From positions 1,984,001 to 2,048,000 of the forward strand of contig CM066295.1 of NCBI GenBank assembly GCA_033816765.1: a stretch of 64,000 nt of DNA, read 5' to 3'. Below are positions 43,690 through 54,345 of this stretch, piece after piece. Made by a program: the position numbers and the translations under genes. Below the pieces are notes generated by a model, which did no database searches, was not told the origin of the DNA, and was given only the letters and a program-made list of their open reading frames with translations. Position 1 is the first letter of the stretch; each line of letters begins with the position of its first letter. Source of the stretch: Nothopassalora personata (taxonomy: Eukaryota; Ascomycota; Dothideomycetes; Mycosphaerellales; Mycosphaerellaceae).

Positions 43690-44590
43690 ATGTCTGCGCA
43701 GCCTACAAACACGACCGACGCAAAAGAGTTCGGCTCCAAGACCATCACTCCAGAAGGTACGCGTGACAACATCCACCACATTCCCCGCCCAGCACCAACC
43801 ACCTCAAGCTAACATTCCTTCACAGTGACGTGGGCACAACGCTCGTCCAAGACCGAAGCCGAGAAGAACCACATCTACGTCTCCATCAACGTCCCCGATG
43901 TCGACCCCAAGAAGATCAAGCTCGACATCCAGCCCGGCTACCTCAGCTTCCAAGGCTACAGCGAGTCCAAAAAGGCCGACTACGCAGTGAAGCTCGAATT
44001 CTTCAAGGAGATTGACCCGTCCGCTTCAAAGACCAACCACTCCCCACGCGCGGTTGAATTCGTCCTGCAGAAGAAGGAGCTTGAGGAGGAGTACTGGCCG
44101 CGGTTGTTGAAGGACAAGGCGAAGGTGCACTTCTTGAAGACAGACTTTGATAAGGTGAGTGCGATACATCAAGAGGGAAGGGACGCATCCATTGAAGGAT
44201 GAGCGTTTGCCATGCGACCACAGGACATCAATGCTGACGATACGCTTCACAGTGGGTCGATGAGGATGAGCAGGACGCCGTACCAGACGACGACGACTAC
44301 ATGAGCCGCATGGGCGGTATGGGAGGCATGGGAGGCGACGGTGGCTTCGGCGGCATTGATTTCAGCAAGCTTGGTGGTGCCGGCGGCATGGGTGGTTTGG
44401 GTGGCGAGGACGACGACGATGATGCCGATGCCGATGGTGACGAGGTACGAAACATCGTGAGAGATACGCGAAGAGGAATCTTGCTAACATGTAACAGGAC
44501 ATGCCAGAACTCGAGGGCGAAGAGGGCGCATCAGCCGGCGCATCGAGCGCCGGCGAGGGCAGCAGCAAGAAGATTGAGGAGGTTGAGTAG
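43690..44590 (+). CDS. SBA1: Hsp90 co-chaperone p23 (Sba1/Wos2)
   Basis: Exons 43690-43756, 43826-44154, 44253-44444 and 44498-44590 encode 226 residues. Introns are 69, 98 and 53 bp. The CS domain runs from VTWAQRSSKTEAEKNHIYVS to DKAKVHFLKTDFDKWVDEDE, which contains the conserved WVDEDE motif of p23. Next is a Gly/Met-rich segment (MSRMGGMGGMGGDGGFGGID), then an acidic tail typical of fungal Sba1/Wos2. p23 binds the ATP-bound closed form of Hsp90 in the cytosol and nucleus and slows its ATPase. Splice sites restore PEVTWAQ and DKWVDED. The gene diverges from VPS24. Confidence 0.95.
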
Positions 44591-45469
44591 AACAAGGCCG
44601 ACGAAATCAACCCTCGCAATATCGCCCTCTTGGAGCAGTCCACACCCAGGCGAACCTGCGGGAGTGCCGTAAAGCATATCCAGCAACAGCGACCTCCCAC
44701 ATCCCGAAACTGTTGGGATGATTGTCGCACCTACGGCTACTGGGCTGACGACTCTGATGACTGCACGCTGGAGACGGCAATACTAGATGCAGGTGCATTA
44801 GCGTACAAGCAATCAAAAAGCCTGCATGTAATCAATGGATGTCACGAAAGTATGAGAAAGATCTCTGAAAGCAAACCTTTCCTTTCACTGCATGAAGTGG
44901 GCAGACTGAAATCCCGAGAATCGTTGTCAAGGAGTTATACTTACATCATGGTAAACGACGCTCTGCTGACTTGTCCAACACCACCCATCCAACACATTTC
45001 TCCGGACTGTACACAACTCTATATCTTACATGCCGAGGACGCAGTAGTGGCTAGAGTGCGGACTGCGAGGTCGTGGCTTTAGTTAGGGAGCATGGAAGCA
45101 GGAGGACAGAAGAGGGAGCATGGATTGAAAACGTGTGTGTCTCTGTCAGCACGGATCCCCGGCCCCGGCTCCGGCTTCGGATGCATGTGACGGGACTCAC
45201 TGAGCACTCGAGCGAAGGATCGTTGTTTACTGAAGCGTAAACTTCGACAGAGGAGCCTTTTCAATGATCACGGAAAAACGTCATAACCATAACACGCCCG
45301 AAGACTCTGGAAGAAGGCAGAATGCAAGCCAAGCCGTACGCGTACGTCGGCACTTGTCGGTGTCCCTTTCCTATCCTCAGATCATGCCAATAAATCTATT
45401 CTATACGTGCCCGAGAGTCGGCCAGATGATACGTATCAGATACAAATCCTCTCCCCCATCATTTTATCC
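44591..45469. other. Convergent intergenic region, about 880 bp
   Basis: This lies between the 3' ends of p23 (plus) and the membrane protein gene (minus), so it should hold two terminators. No gene was recognised. T-rich and CATCATTTTATCC-like stretches at about 45450-45475 could be 3'-end signals. Confidence 0.45.
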
Positions 45470-47035
45470 TCAACACAACTTCAAACTCTTGATCAAATCG
45501 GCGGCCAGCACATCGATGCCTCCGCTTTGCTGGTCTTCTATGCCGAAGCTGATCATGATCGAATCATCCAAATATCCGTGGTATCCCTTTCCCCTCCCCA
45601 TGAAACTCACACTGGTCGTGAAAACCATCTCACTCTGATCGTGCGGACGATTCTCCAAACTCCCCGTAACCCACTTGCCACCCGGCCGCCCTCGTCCATG
45701 GTACCAAAGCGGCTTCTGCGTGATTCCATAAACCTCAAAGGGCGCCCTTTGGCGAAAGAGCATAACGTACGGCTCGTAGACGCCGTGGTAGTAGAATGTT
45801 TTGACTTGGAAGAGGGTGAGGATGAAAGTGTTGGAGTCGGTAGGTTCGCACCCGGGGTCGTGCCGGGCGCAGAGGGTAAGGGAAAGGGAGTTGGTGGATT
45901 GGTGGATCCATTCGAGGGATGTGGGTTGGAGTTTTGGCATGAGAGATTTCATGCACTTGTGGTCGCCAGCAGAAGCGGCGAGGGGTGCGAGGTCGGGGGT
46001 TGTGGTGGCGGTGAAGGGGTCGAGGACTTTGGCGAAGGAGCGGTGGGCGGGTTTGATGTCGTAGTGGAGGTACATTTCTCCTGAGCTGGACCAGAAGACG
46101 AACCAGTTCTTTTCGATTGTGCCGCCATCGATCCTCTTCTGCTTCTCCTTCACGCCAGCTTTCTCTCCGCCCTCTTGCTTCTCTGGCCGCGACAATTGCG
46201 TGCCCCAAAAGAATGGGTCAACTTTCTCATCCATCTTCCCTCCCTCCCCACCATTCCAATCCACAAGCCGCCTCAAATCCTGCATCCACATGGCAACACA
46301 TGAATGCGTGCCCTGACTCCCATACATGACATACGGCACCGGCTCACTCTCATAGACATACTCTCCACCCACAAAGTCCGTCTCCGTCCGGTTCTGACTC
46401 GGCCCATAGAAGATCCTCGCGTCATGCGGCCCAATCATGGGTTTCATATACTCCAAATCACCCCCGCACATGCCCTCCCCAGCTACAGTGCTCCGAATTG
46501 GGAGAATCATGACCGTGCCGGGCACACACTTCATCAGACCCTCCCTCTTATCAAAAGCAGCCTCACACACCAACTCGACATTAAAACTATCATTATCATC
46601 CTCCTGCTTGTCCCTCTGCGCAACCACCACCCACGTCTCCTCCTTACTCGGATGCGGCAGAATGCTCGGGTTGTAACTGCCGTACCCCTCTCCAAAATCT
46701 ACCTGGAACCACTTCCCATCCCTCGTAAGGGAACTCTTCACGATGTGATGCTTAATCTTATTGTTCCGGTCACTGGCAGCCTTCTGCGCAGGGGTGAGGA
46801 GGTCCATAAGACTGCTGGCGCCGGTGGCATCGTGGTCGAGGGCATCGCTTGCTTGGGTCCATTCTCCGCCGTCGAAGTGTGGGTGTTTACCGCTGGCGAA
46901 GGGATTGCGGAAGTGGGTGAGGAGATCGGGTTCAGCGACGTAAGTGCTGCCGCCCAGTAAGGTGAGGAGGAGGAGAAGAAGGAGAAGAGTTCCGCCGAGG
47001 AGGAGGTTGCGGAGGTGACCTGATGGGAGGAGCAT
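45470..47035 (-). CDS. Type II membrane protein, glycosyltransferase-like (putative Golgi)
   Basis: A single exon, 521 residues, starting at an ATG at 47035. A short basic N-terminus is followed by one strong membrane anchor (LLLGGTLLLLLLLLTLLGG), then a large lumenal-type domain. Recognisable stretches are KWFQVDFGEGYGSYNPSILP, TWVVVAQRDKQ, GPHDARIFYGPSQNRTETDF, GTIEKNWFVFWSSSGEMYLH and QVKTFYYHGVYEPYVMLFRQ. The repeating aromatic strands suggest a beta-propeller, as in some fungal mannosyltransferases or glycosidases. N-glycosylation motif NRT and several cysteines fit a secretory-pathway location. No family could be named with confidence and no catalytic motif is proven. The gene lies head-to-tail with KCS1. 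Confidence 0.75.
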   Translation of the reverse strand: MLLPSGHLRNLLLGGTLLLLLLLLTLLGGSTYVAEPDLLTHFRNPFASGKHPHFDGGEWTQASDALDHDATGASSLMDLLTPAQKAASDRNNKIKHHIVKSSLTRDGKWFQVDFGEGYGSYNPSILPHPSKEETWVVVAQRDKQEDDNDSFNVELVCEAAFDKREGLMKCVPGTVMILPIRSTVAGEGMCGGDLEYMKPMIGPHDARIFYGPSQNRTETDFVGGEYVYESEPVPYVMYGSQGTHSCVAMWMQDLRRLVDWNGGEGGKMDEKVDPFFWGTQLSRPEKQEGGEKAGVKEKQKRIDGGTIEKNWFVFWSSSGEMYLHYDIKPAHRSFAKVLDPFTATTTPDLAPLAASAGDHKCMKSLMPKLQPTSLEWIHQSTNSLSLTLCARHDPGCEPTDSNTFILTLFQVKTFYYHGVYEPYVMLFRQRAPFEVYGITQKPLWYHGRGRPGGKWVTGSLENRPHDQSEMVFTTSVSFMGRGKGYHGYLDDSIMISFGIEDQQSGGIDVLAADLIKSLKLC

Positions 47036-47432
47036 CGTCCATCATGTAACGAGTGTGAAAGGTCGTCGCCAAGGTGGGACATTGGGGCGGTTGTCCCTGT
47101 TCCATCGGGGCGTGTTGGAGTAAGGTTCAGGATCAAGGTCCGAAAGCGAGAGTCTGTCTATTCTCGTAGGGTTATGAAAGGCACAATTATGGACAATTCC
47201 GTAGCGGCATAGAACATTGGGCCAACGAACATACTCAATACTAACTCATTGTAAGAAAGAAGTGGTATCGATCTGGAGAAAACGCCACCAGCGCCATGCT
47301 AAAGCCCACAATGCTGCCATCCCACCCCAGCCCAATCCACTCCCCTCAAGACCCAGATGCGCCTCTCTACTTCCTTTTACACACTTCCTCTTACACCAAC
47401 GAAACCCCTCTCAACGTACTCCTCAAGGACCT
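47036..47432. promoter_or_regulatory. Intergenic region, about 400 bp
   Basis: Between the start of the type II membrane protein gene and the stop of KCS1, both on the minus strand. It must contain the promoter of the former and the 3' end of the latter. No other feature was seen. Confidence 0.45.
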
Positions 47433-50400
47433 CTAAGAACTAACATCCCCCGCATCAATCGCATCGTCCCTCCAGCCTTTTCCCGGTGTAGTCCCTCCAC
47501 TAACATCCCTCTCATCCACCGCCATGCCCTCGCCCTCTCCTCTCTCGACATACTTCTGTTGGTGGAGATCTTTGTATATCTTCTGAAAGTACATCCGTAG
47601 CGTTCTCAGACCGTGGAGGTATCCATTGTCGACCTGCTCCGGATGCGACGGCGGGCAAGGTTTCCTTTCCACAATGCGCTCCATGTCTTCAGCAGTCACG
47701 CAGTTCGCAAAGTCGATAATCTTGAGCTTGACGCCAGGGTACTGGGCAGGTTTGCCATCTTCGTTCATTTTCTGCTCGACTTTGCCGGCTTCGTCGGCTT
47801 CGCCGCGGTCGTAAATCATGAGGAGACTGCTGGCGTAGAGGCGGTAGCCCGGCAGATCGCGGATGATTTTTTCGAGTTCGTTGAGCTTTTCGAGGACGGT
47901 GGGAATGTGCCTGAGAGCTTGCGCGTGGCCGATGCCGTCGAAGAAGAAGCGTTGGAGGGCATCCTTGAAGGCTTCGCCAGCTGTGAGGTCGCGGCCAGTG
48001 TATTTGTCCTCAAAATTGTATTTCTGCTCGCGGACGTTGTATACTTGCATGCCGCAGACACGGACGCCAAGCTTGCTCGACGTGGTTGTCTTGCACTTCA
48101 TGCGCTGAGAGGCTTGTTTCTTCTCGTTGGCTTCCACACCGTACTGACGAGTGCCCATCTTCAGATCCAGCACACAAGGCTTCTGCATCGACGCGGTCAA
48201 GTCTTCGAGCAGAAGGAACTTTTCGGTCCGCTCATTCTGCAGCACCAACGATGTCTCAGGATTGCGTGGCTCGGGCCCATCGAAGCCGATGGCAGGATCA
48301 AGGCCAGGTGCGAGCTTGTTCGCCGCGTGGGCATCAGATGTTGGCAGTTGCTCTCCTCGCGCCTTCGCATCGAGCCCATTATGTGTAGCATTACACTTAG
48401 AAAGCTCTTTCTTGACATCATCCATGGAGAAGACGTCTTCAGCATCCGCAGTATAAGCTTCATCCTCATTCTCGTGGAACTCGAGATCTCCTCGACTGCC
48501 ATCAATGTCAGTCGGCTTACGATGCAGGCCACCTCCAGAATGCCGTCGACGATGATGTGGGCGGGCTGCCGGCACATTCAATGTAGGATCTGCCTCAGAA
48601 GTTTCCGCACTCCTACTAAGTTGCGCTTTGCTCTTACGCAGACGCTGCTCAATGTCAGACGATGCGCCATCGTCGGCGTCGCTCTTGATGTGCTCAAGCC
48701 GCGTCATGTGCAAGCCATTGACAGACTTGTTCCGACCGCTCTTGTGAAGATCCTTGAGTGTAGACACATCGATGGAGTCCTGTCGGTGCGAACTGTTGAG
48801 CTCACTCTGGATATATGTTGGTATCTTGCGAAGGCGCCGGGAGTGATGAGATCGATCCTTCCTATCGTGCTTGTGAATGACGGGCGGTGCGAATACCTCG
48901 CGCAGAACGTGATCGCGAAGGCCTTCGTTGACCGATGTGAAACCCCAGCTAGACGCTGATTTCAGGGAGGGTCGGTGAGCTCCGTCGTTCGAGGCCTCGT
49001 CGTCACTCTGACTGCGATGCTTGGGTGGCGATGACTTTGTTCGATGCAAGTCAGGCGTTGAGAAGCGTGGAGATCTGCGAAACAAGCTGTCTGGGATCAG
49101 ATGCCTATTGTTCTCGAGTATGACTTGAGGGAAGCTTCCACCCGTCTTGATCGACTTGCTGATCATGCGACCATTGTCCGCTTTCTCGGCCGCCGATGCC
49201 TGCTCACTTCCTTGCGCGCTGATGTCGGCAGACGCAGCAGCATCTCCAGACCCTTTCGACTCGTCAGACGCTGGCTTGCTACGCTTTTCCTTGCGGTATG
49301 TCACGTTCAGCACGCCGATATACCGAGGCATGAAACCAAGCAAGTTGGGATGATGCTTTTCTACAGTCTCGTAGAACATGTTTTCCTTGCTATTGAGCTG
49401 CTTGCACACAGCTCGGCGTGAGAAACGATAGACCGCCGAGTGACCTCCCACTTGATGTTTATAAGGCTTCAGCTCTACTGCGCCAACCGGTGCAGGTGCC
49501 TGATGCGAGTGCCTCCGCCTGGACGGACGACGATCCGTAGCCTTGATCTTTGGTGTAGCTGTAGGTGTTACGTTTGCTTCATCATCCTCATCTTCTCCCG
49601 AAGCAGTGGAATCATAACCGTATGCATCTGATTCGTACTCGGAGTCGGATGCCCGATAATCGTCAGTGATAGCAGGTTGTGGCAATCCCTTGAACTCTGT
49701 CGCAGGTTGTGTACGAGTTGCGCCCTGCAGAAAGTCCCGAGCTCCCTCCGACTGTAACGAAAGCTGCACATCATTCGATTCCAGTTCCGCTGGTATGGCC
49801 TCATCATCAGCTTGTTCTTTTGCCTTGCGCTCAGCAGCATTGTCGCCAGTCGGCGAATCGGCAACAGTTAGGCCTTGATGAGGGTAGTAGGTGGCTGATG
49901 AAATGTGTTCTCGGTCGGAGTCTTCTTCGTCGAACTTATCTGTCCGTCGTAGCTCGTCGTGCAGGCGTCGTTCGTCGTCCGCAGTGGCATTTTTGGGGTA
50001 GGATATCTTCTTCGCTGGTATTCGCTGAAGTTGTTGGTGATTGCGGATTTCTTCCAAAAGCCCCAACGGCAAGTGTTGCGCCATGTGCTCTTTCGACACT
50101 GTAACTTGATCTCCATCTTCGACAGCTTCCACGTCTTCAGTCCCAACGGGTGTGTATGATAGTATGTCCTTCGACAGCTGGCTCTTGCTGATATTATTGC
50201 TCCTTTCCAGTTTCTTCTTCTCGTGTTTTTTCTTCTCTTCCGCTTCATTCTCTCTGAACAAGCCAAGATAGTGACTGGCCTTTCGAGACCGCTTGTCCAC
50301 CATTGATGGCTTTCGCTGGGGCAATTGTGCATCGATGATCTTGTCCACGCCAATGTCTTCATCCCTGCTGCCTTTGCGATTGGCAGATCGTTGCGACTCT

Positions 50401-51245
50401 GCTATAGACTTGCCCTGCATCTTGGCTTGACCTCTCCTCCACGACCGATAAGATTGCCTCTCCACACTCTGATGGAGATCTTGCGGCGCATCATCCATGG
50501 CTTGGACGCCAGGACTCGGTGTTGATGGGTGAGGTTCCTGCTGCAAGGGAGAATCGGGGTACTGATGGGGTATAGTTTGTATCAGCGAACCAATGTCGTT
50601 TAGGTCGTATAAAGAGCGTCGTTGGTATTGACTTGTCGTGTGAGGCTGAGGACGATACGATTGATGATTGTCGTGATACAGCGATGTCATCGAGTCGGGC
50701 AGGCTGTGGGCGTCGTGATAGTGGGCAGGAGAGTCACCCAGGGTTATCCTCCGCAGCGGCGACGCTGCCATGGCGTTACTATCGTGCTCGTCACTGCCGA
50801 CGTGATGCGGTCGGCTCCTGCCCGCTGCCTTTGCACTTTCTCTTTTAGAAATGTTGGGCGTGGTCACGGGGTCCGGGATGTAATGGGTAGCAAATATGCT
50901 ATCGCGCTCCGACAATTGCGGCCGGACGGCATCATGCAGCGCGGGTCCAGTGGTAGTAGACGAATTGGTGGTGGTATTGTTTGACGATGTGGTGCGGAAA
51001 CTGTTTTGCCGACGGGCAGGGGTCATATGCGAAAGCTCAGAGTGCTGTTTGGAGGTAGACGACTCCTGTCCGGCTTGCGGCTGCAGCTGGTGGGAGGGAT
51101 GAGAGTCGTAGCGATTATTGCCATGCGACTGCGCTCCTGCAGAACGATCCCTGCCATGGTGGGTTGTGTGCAAGATGTTCTGGGGTCTTGCTGTAGTGCC
51201 CTGCCTGTTCGACGTCGGAGCGTTCGCGTCAAAAGCCGGTGCCAT
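47433..51245 (-). CDS. KCS1: Inositol hexakisphosphate kinase (IP6K, Kcs1-like)
   Basis: A single exon of 1270 residues. The first ATG in frame is at 51245 ([10 protein letters not shown]...); the frame is open 14 codons further up to a TTG. The long N-terminal part is disordered and Ser/His/Arg-rich. The kinase domain begins at [20 protein letters not shown] and is split by a long insert, as in fungal Kcs1. The IPK signature PxxxDxKxG is present as [14 protein letters not shown] near residue 1050. SSLLMIYD and [10 protein letters not shown] complete the active site. The enzyme makes the pyrophosphates IP7/PP-IP4 from IP6 or IP5, controlling phosphate sensing, vacuole shape and stress responses. 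No intron is needed. Family assignment is firm. Confidence 0.94.
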   Translation of the reverse strand: MAPAFDANAPTSNRQGTTARPQNILHTTHHGRDRSAGAQSHGNNRYDSHPSHQLQPQAGQESSTSKQHSELSHMTPARRQNSFRTTSSNNTTTNSSTTTGPALHDAVRPQLSERDSIFATHYIPDPVTTPNISKRESAKAAGRSRPHHVGSDEHDSNAMAASPLRRITLGDSPAHYHDAHSLPDSMTSLYHDNHQSYRPQPHTTSQYQRRSLYDLNDIGSLIQTIPHQYPDSPLQQEPHPSTPSPGVQAMDDAPQDLHQSVERQSYRSWRRGQAKMQGKSIAESQRSANRKGSRDEDIGVDKIIDAQLPQRKPSMVDKRSRKASHYLGLFRENEAEEKKKHEKKKLERSNNISKSQLSKDILSYTPVGTEDVEAVEDGDQVTVSKEHMAQHLPLGLLEEIRNHQQLQRIPAKKISYPKNATADDERRLHDELRRTDKFDEEDSDREHISSATYYPHQGLTVADSPTGDNAAERKAKEQADDEAIPAELESNDVQLSLQSEGARDFLQGATRTQPATEFKGLPQPAITDDYRASDSEYESDAYGYDSTASGEDEDDEANVTPTATPKIKATDRRPSRRRHSHQAPAPVGAVELKPYKHQVGGHSAVYRFSRRAVCKQLNSKENMFYETVEKHHPNLLGFMPRYIGVLNVTYRKEKRSKPASDESKGSGDAAASADISAQGSEQASAAEKADNGRMISKSIKTGGSFPQVILENNRHLIPDSLFRRSPRFSTPDLHRTKSSPPKHRSQSDDEASNDGAHRPSLKSASSWGFTSVNEGLRDHVLREVFAPPVIHKHDRKDRSHHSRRLRKIPTYIQSELNSSHRQDSIDVSTLKDLHKSGRNKSVNGLHMTRLEHIKSDADDGASSDIEQRLRKSKAQLSRSAETSEADPTLNVPAARPHHRRRHSGGGLHRKPTDIDGSRGDLEFHENEDEAYTADAEDVFSMDDVKKELSKCNATHNGLDAKARGEQLPTSDAHAANKLAPGLDPAIGFDGPEPRNPETSLVLQNERTEKFLLLEDLTASMQKPCVLDLKMGTRQYGVEANEKKQASQRMKCKTTTSSKLGVRVCGMQVYNVREQKYNFEDKYTGRDLTAGEAFKDALQRFFFDGIGHAQALRHIPTVLEKLNELEKIIRDLPGYRLYASSLLMIYDRGEADEAGKVEQKMNEDGKPAQYPGVKLKIIDFANCVTAEDMERIVERKPCPPSHPEQVDNGYLHGLRTLRMYFQKIYKDLHQQKYVERGEGEGMAVDERDVSGGTTPGKGWRDDAIDAGDVSS

Positions 51246-51782
51246 ATGAGGCTGCGCATTGGGCCTTGGAGGCACGATGTATGCCAATTGGTGTGGAATT
51301 GTCGAGTCTGCGCGCGCTCCACGATCATCAGGCTTAGCACGACTCTCCTCGCTCCCTTTTCGCGTGGGAGGCGGGATGCCCGGGATGGTTGGCCCGGTTT
51401 CAGTGCGAGTGCTGGCGCTCCTGGGGGGGAGGGGGGGGGTGGGTAACTGGACGGGAGCTCGGTGGTGATGTAGGATGGCAACGTGGGTTGTTGTTGTCGA
51501 CCATTCGGCCGGCAGCTCGTCATCGGCACCACCACAGTGATCTTCCAGGAAACTAGAACTAGCAGTCTAGCGCCAAAACATGCACGGTTACACCCACAAC
51601 GGTTACACCCACAGACCTGGCACATATTACCAGCGAAGGCCCGGCTGCGGCCCACCGCCTCCCGCGTCTGCTGATCATCTAGAGTCGGCACTGATTTGTC
51701 GCATACGGGGCATACTGTACGGGGTATACTGTACTGTACGGGGCATACTATATGGGGCATACTGTATTACTCTACTGCCTGC
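51246..51782. promoter_or_regulatory. Promoter of KCS1 and border of the gene-rich region
   Basis: 537 bp from the KCS1 start to the first transposon-like sequence. It includes two poly-G runs at about 51423-51439 and a GGGGCATACTGTAC minisatellite at 51707-51767. Base composition drops sharply right after this region. Confidence 0.6.
51707..51767 (+). repeat. GGGGCATACTGTAC minisatellite
   Basis: Four units of GGGGCATACTGTAC-type sequence (14, 19, 14 and 14 bp) directly next to the gene/transposon border. One unit has an extra CTGTA. Confidence 0.85.
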
Positions 51783-51957
51783 TGTTGTAAATAGGTATTT
51801 GACGAGTACAAGCTTCTAGATTGAAACGATAGGGTGGATTAGTAACCCTTATAAATTGCTATACGGTGTAAGACTATCTAGCTATAGAAACAGTGTAATA
51901 TAGTGTGTGTGTACTAAGTCCTAACTAATATAGCTATTAGTTACCTAATTTATAACA
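51783..51957 (-). mobile_element. Putative copia-type LTR at the edge of the transposon block
   Basis: A 175-bp segment with TG...CA termini (TGTTGTAAAT on the left, TATAACA on the right). On the minus strand it is immediately preceded by a purine run AAAGGGGGAG, the classical Ty1/copia polypurine tract before a 3' LTR that starts TGTTA. No second copy was found in the window, so whether it is a terminal or a solo LTR is unknown. Confidence 0.45.
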
Positions 51958-53754
51958 CTCCCCCTTTAGACTAACTGCTATAAAGGCAGTCTAATTAACT
52001 TAATATTACCTATATTACTATATTAATCTCGAACACCTTTACTAGCTTTAGATACTAGATTAGCTATAAGTAGGTATATACTAAGGATAGCGATCTTATT
52101 AGATCTATATATACTAGAGATCTTTATAGACCTACTTTTAGATATATTTAGGCCTTATCTTTCCGCTTTTAGAAGTAAATAGAAGATTCTCTCGGCTTAA
52201 GAAGGCTCTTATAGCTAGGTAGTAATATATAGACCTTATAGGTATATATAAAAGAAGCTAGTTCTTTACTAAGTAACTCTCTCTACTTTATACTACTTTA
52301 TACCTCTCTTGCCCCCTTCTAGACTACTATATACACTTATATATACAAATAACTACTATATGTACATTCTTAAAGCTTTTTAAGAAGCTTTAGCAAGGTA
52401 TACTATATATATAATAGTATTTTAAGGGTATTTACTAACTTATAAGTAGTATTATAGTAGATGTTATTAAGTAGACTCCTATAAACTAGTTTAGTAGCAC
52501 TAGTAATATCTTTAGTAGTAGAACTAGTTCTAGTAACGGTAACGATCCTAATAAGCGTCCTCCGGGTAATAGTAGAAAGGGCCTACCTATATCTAGTAGG
52601 CTCTCTAAGCGTAAGACCCTTATTAAGGTACTTAGACTAGTTAAGTAGATTATCGATAGTAAGCGTAAGATTACTAAGAGGAATATAATCTTATAGCTTA
52701 CTATAGTATCCCTTAAGGTTACCTTCTATAAGAAGAAGCTTCTAACTACTAAGGTTAGTATTACTAACCTACTAAACTAGGGTTAGATTAACGCGGCTAC
52801 CTAGGACTTCGATTATATAATAGTCGATCCTTAAGGTCGTATCTCTAATACTATAACTATAAACCTTAATAGTAGTTAGAACTACCTTCCTACCTTATAG
52901 GCTTCCGCTATAGACTATCTTATTTAGTACTTCGGTAGCGTATATAACCGCTATAAGGAGAGATCTAACCTTCTCTCTACTAGCTACTATACTATTCTAG
53001 GATAGTTTAAGGGCTACTATACTAACTATACTCTTAATAATTACTACGATAAGTATAGCTTCTTCTCTCTAAGGACCCTATAGTAGAGTACTACTAGTCT
53101 ATCTAGAACCTACTAGTAGCTAGGTATAGGTTATACTCGATCTACTAGTACTACCTTCTAGGGTAGTATATAAGCTAGTCGCTCTCCTCCTATTATACGT
53201 AGTAGTCCTCTACGTAAGGGCTTCCTATCTCTAGTTCTATATTCTTCTAGTATAAGCACCTCTAGATATAGTCTTTAGATACTACCTACCTAGCTTATTT
53301 CTAGCGATATAGACTAGCGCCTAAGTATCCCTAGGGCTTCTAGTAATAGTTCTAGAACTGTTCTACTTAAGATCCGCCTCCTATTCTCTAACTCCCTCTC
53401 TTAGGATAAGGTTACTACCCTAATTCGTTAGTTCCTATAGCGTCTTAGTACTAATAACGACTTTTAGGAGGGTACTATAATTAACTCGACTTCCTATAAG
53501 AGGGGTTCTAGAGGCTCTAGTAGCAAGTAGTAGTCTAGAGGGTATACTTACTTCGGGTCTTAGTAAGGTTCTTAGGATCTAGTTAGGACTAAAGAATAAA
53601 ATAGCTATTATAAGTAAGGGCGGTCTACTTCTCTATTTCCTTTTACTTTTAATACTATAGCTCCCTAGAATTAGAGTCTATAATAATAAACTAGATCTTA
53701 CCTTAAAAGGTAGTTCTAAGGTAAGCCTCTCTATAGTATTAACGACTAATAGGT
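51958..53754 (+). mobile_element. Heavily RIPed retroelement relic, gag-like frame
   Basis: Very AT-rich and almost without CA or TG dinucleotides; 52981-53040 has neither. From about 52487 to 53750 one plus-strand frame reads through only TAG/TAA stops where CAG, CAA or TGG would restore Gln or Trp. The conceptual product is Ser/Gln/Thr-rich and gag-like. No named domain was recognised. It is not expressed in this state. It may belong to the same element as 54346-57101 or be separate. Confidence 0.6.
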
Positions 53755-54016
53755 TGTGTTAACCTTAGGTTTAGAGGGGGTCCCTTAGGTCTAACTTACC
53801 TAAATTTCATTTAGGTTTAATTAGACATTTAGGTAAGCTAGTAGGACCTAGTATAGCTATTAAGATATATACTACGTAGTTAAGCATTATAAGCGTAGCA
53901 TTAAGTCAACAATTCAATTCAATTTATACCTCTTGAGTAGAGGGCATAGAGGTTTAGGTTCGCTAATCCTCTTATTTTATCTAGCTACTACGCTCCTTGT
54001 CACGTGACCTAATTTC

Positions 54017-54032
54017 CCGGTCCCGGGACCGG
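54017..54032. repeat. 16-bp palindrome CCGGTCCCGGGACCGG, copy 1
   Basis: A perfect 16-bp inverted palindrome of only C, G and single T/A, with no CA or TG, in otherwise RIPed AT-rich DNA. The same 16-mer recurs at 63466-63481. Confidence 0.9.
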
Positions 54033-54169
54033 CAAATACCCCTGCTTACATAAGCGCCGCTCTATACTACTATAACTCGGACAGGCCTACATAGGGTAGT
54101 TAGTAGACATTATTTTAGTAGTTAATAAGGGGGGGGTATTAAGTGTACACCCGGTAGCGTATTAGTATC

Positions 54170-54330
54170 TAGTTTATAAGGTTAAAATTACGGTTTAAGG
54201 TCTAAGGTTCACGGTTAAGGTTATTACTTAAGGTTAAGGTTTACGGTTAAGGTTTACGGTTAAGGTCGACTAAGGTTAAAAACACTTAAGGTCTAAGGTA
54301 TTTAGTAACAATTACGGTTATAAGGTCCTA
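54170..54330 (+). repeat. Degenerate GGTTAA/GGTTTAC tandem repeat
   Basis: About fifteen spaced copies of AAGGT and ACGGTT-type motifs, such as TTAAGGTTAAGG and TTTACGGTTAAGG. It looks like a decayed satellite or a very degenerate telomere-like array, but the units are not TTAGGG. Confidence 0.7.
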
Positions 54331-54345
54331 TTAAGTAATAACTAG

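Larger units (their letters stand above)
53755..54345. other. Non-coding repeat-rich stretch between two RIPed frames
   Basis: Contains a possible short TG...CA segment (53755-53911), the 16-bp palindrome at 54017-54032 and a telomere-like degenerate repeat at 54170-54330. It could be the long terminal or leader part of the following element, but I could not pair it with a second copy. Confidence 0.4.

Noticed and set aside
47613..48959. A 448-codon plus-strand frame
   Set aside because: It is entirely the reverse complement of KCS1 coding sequence, whose kinase motifs prove the minus strand is coding.
53755..53911. A short LTR (TGTGTTAACC...GTCAACA) as part of the older element
   Set aside because: The ends fit TG...CA, but flanking 5-bp sequences do not match and no second copy was found, so I did not call it.
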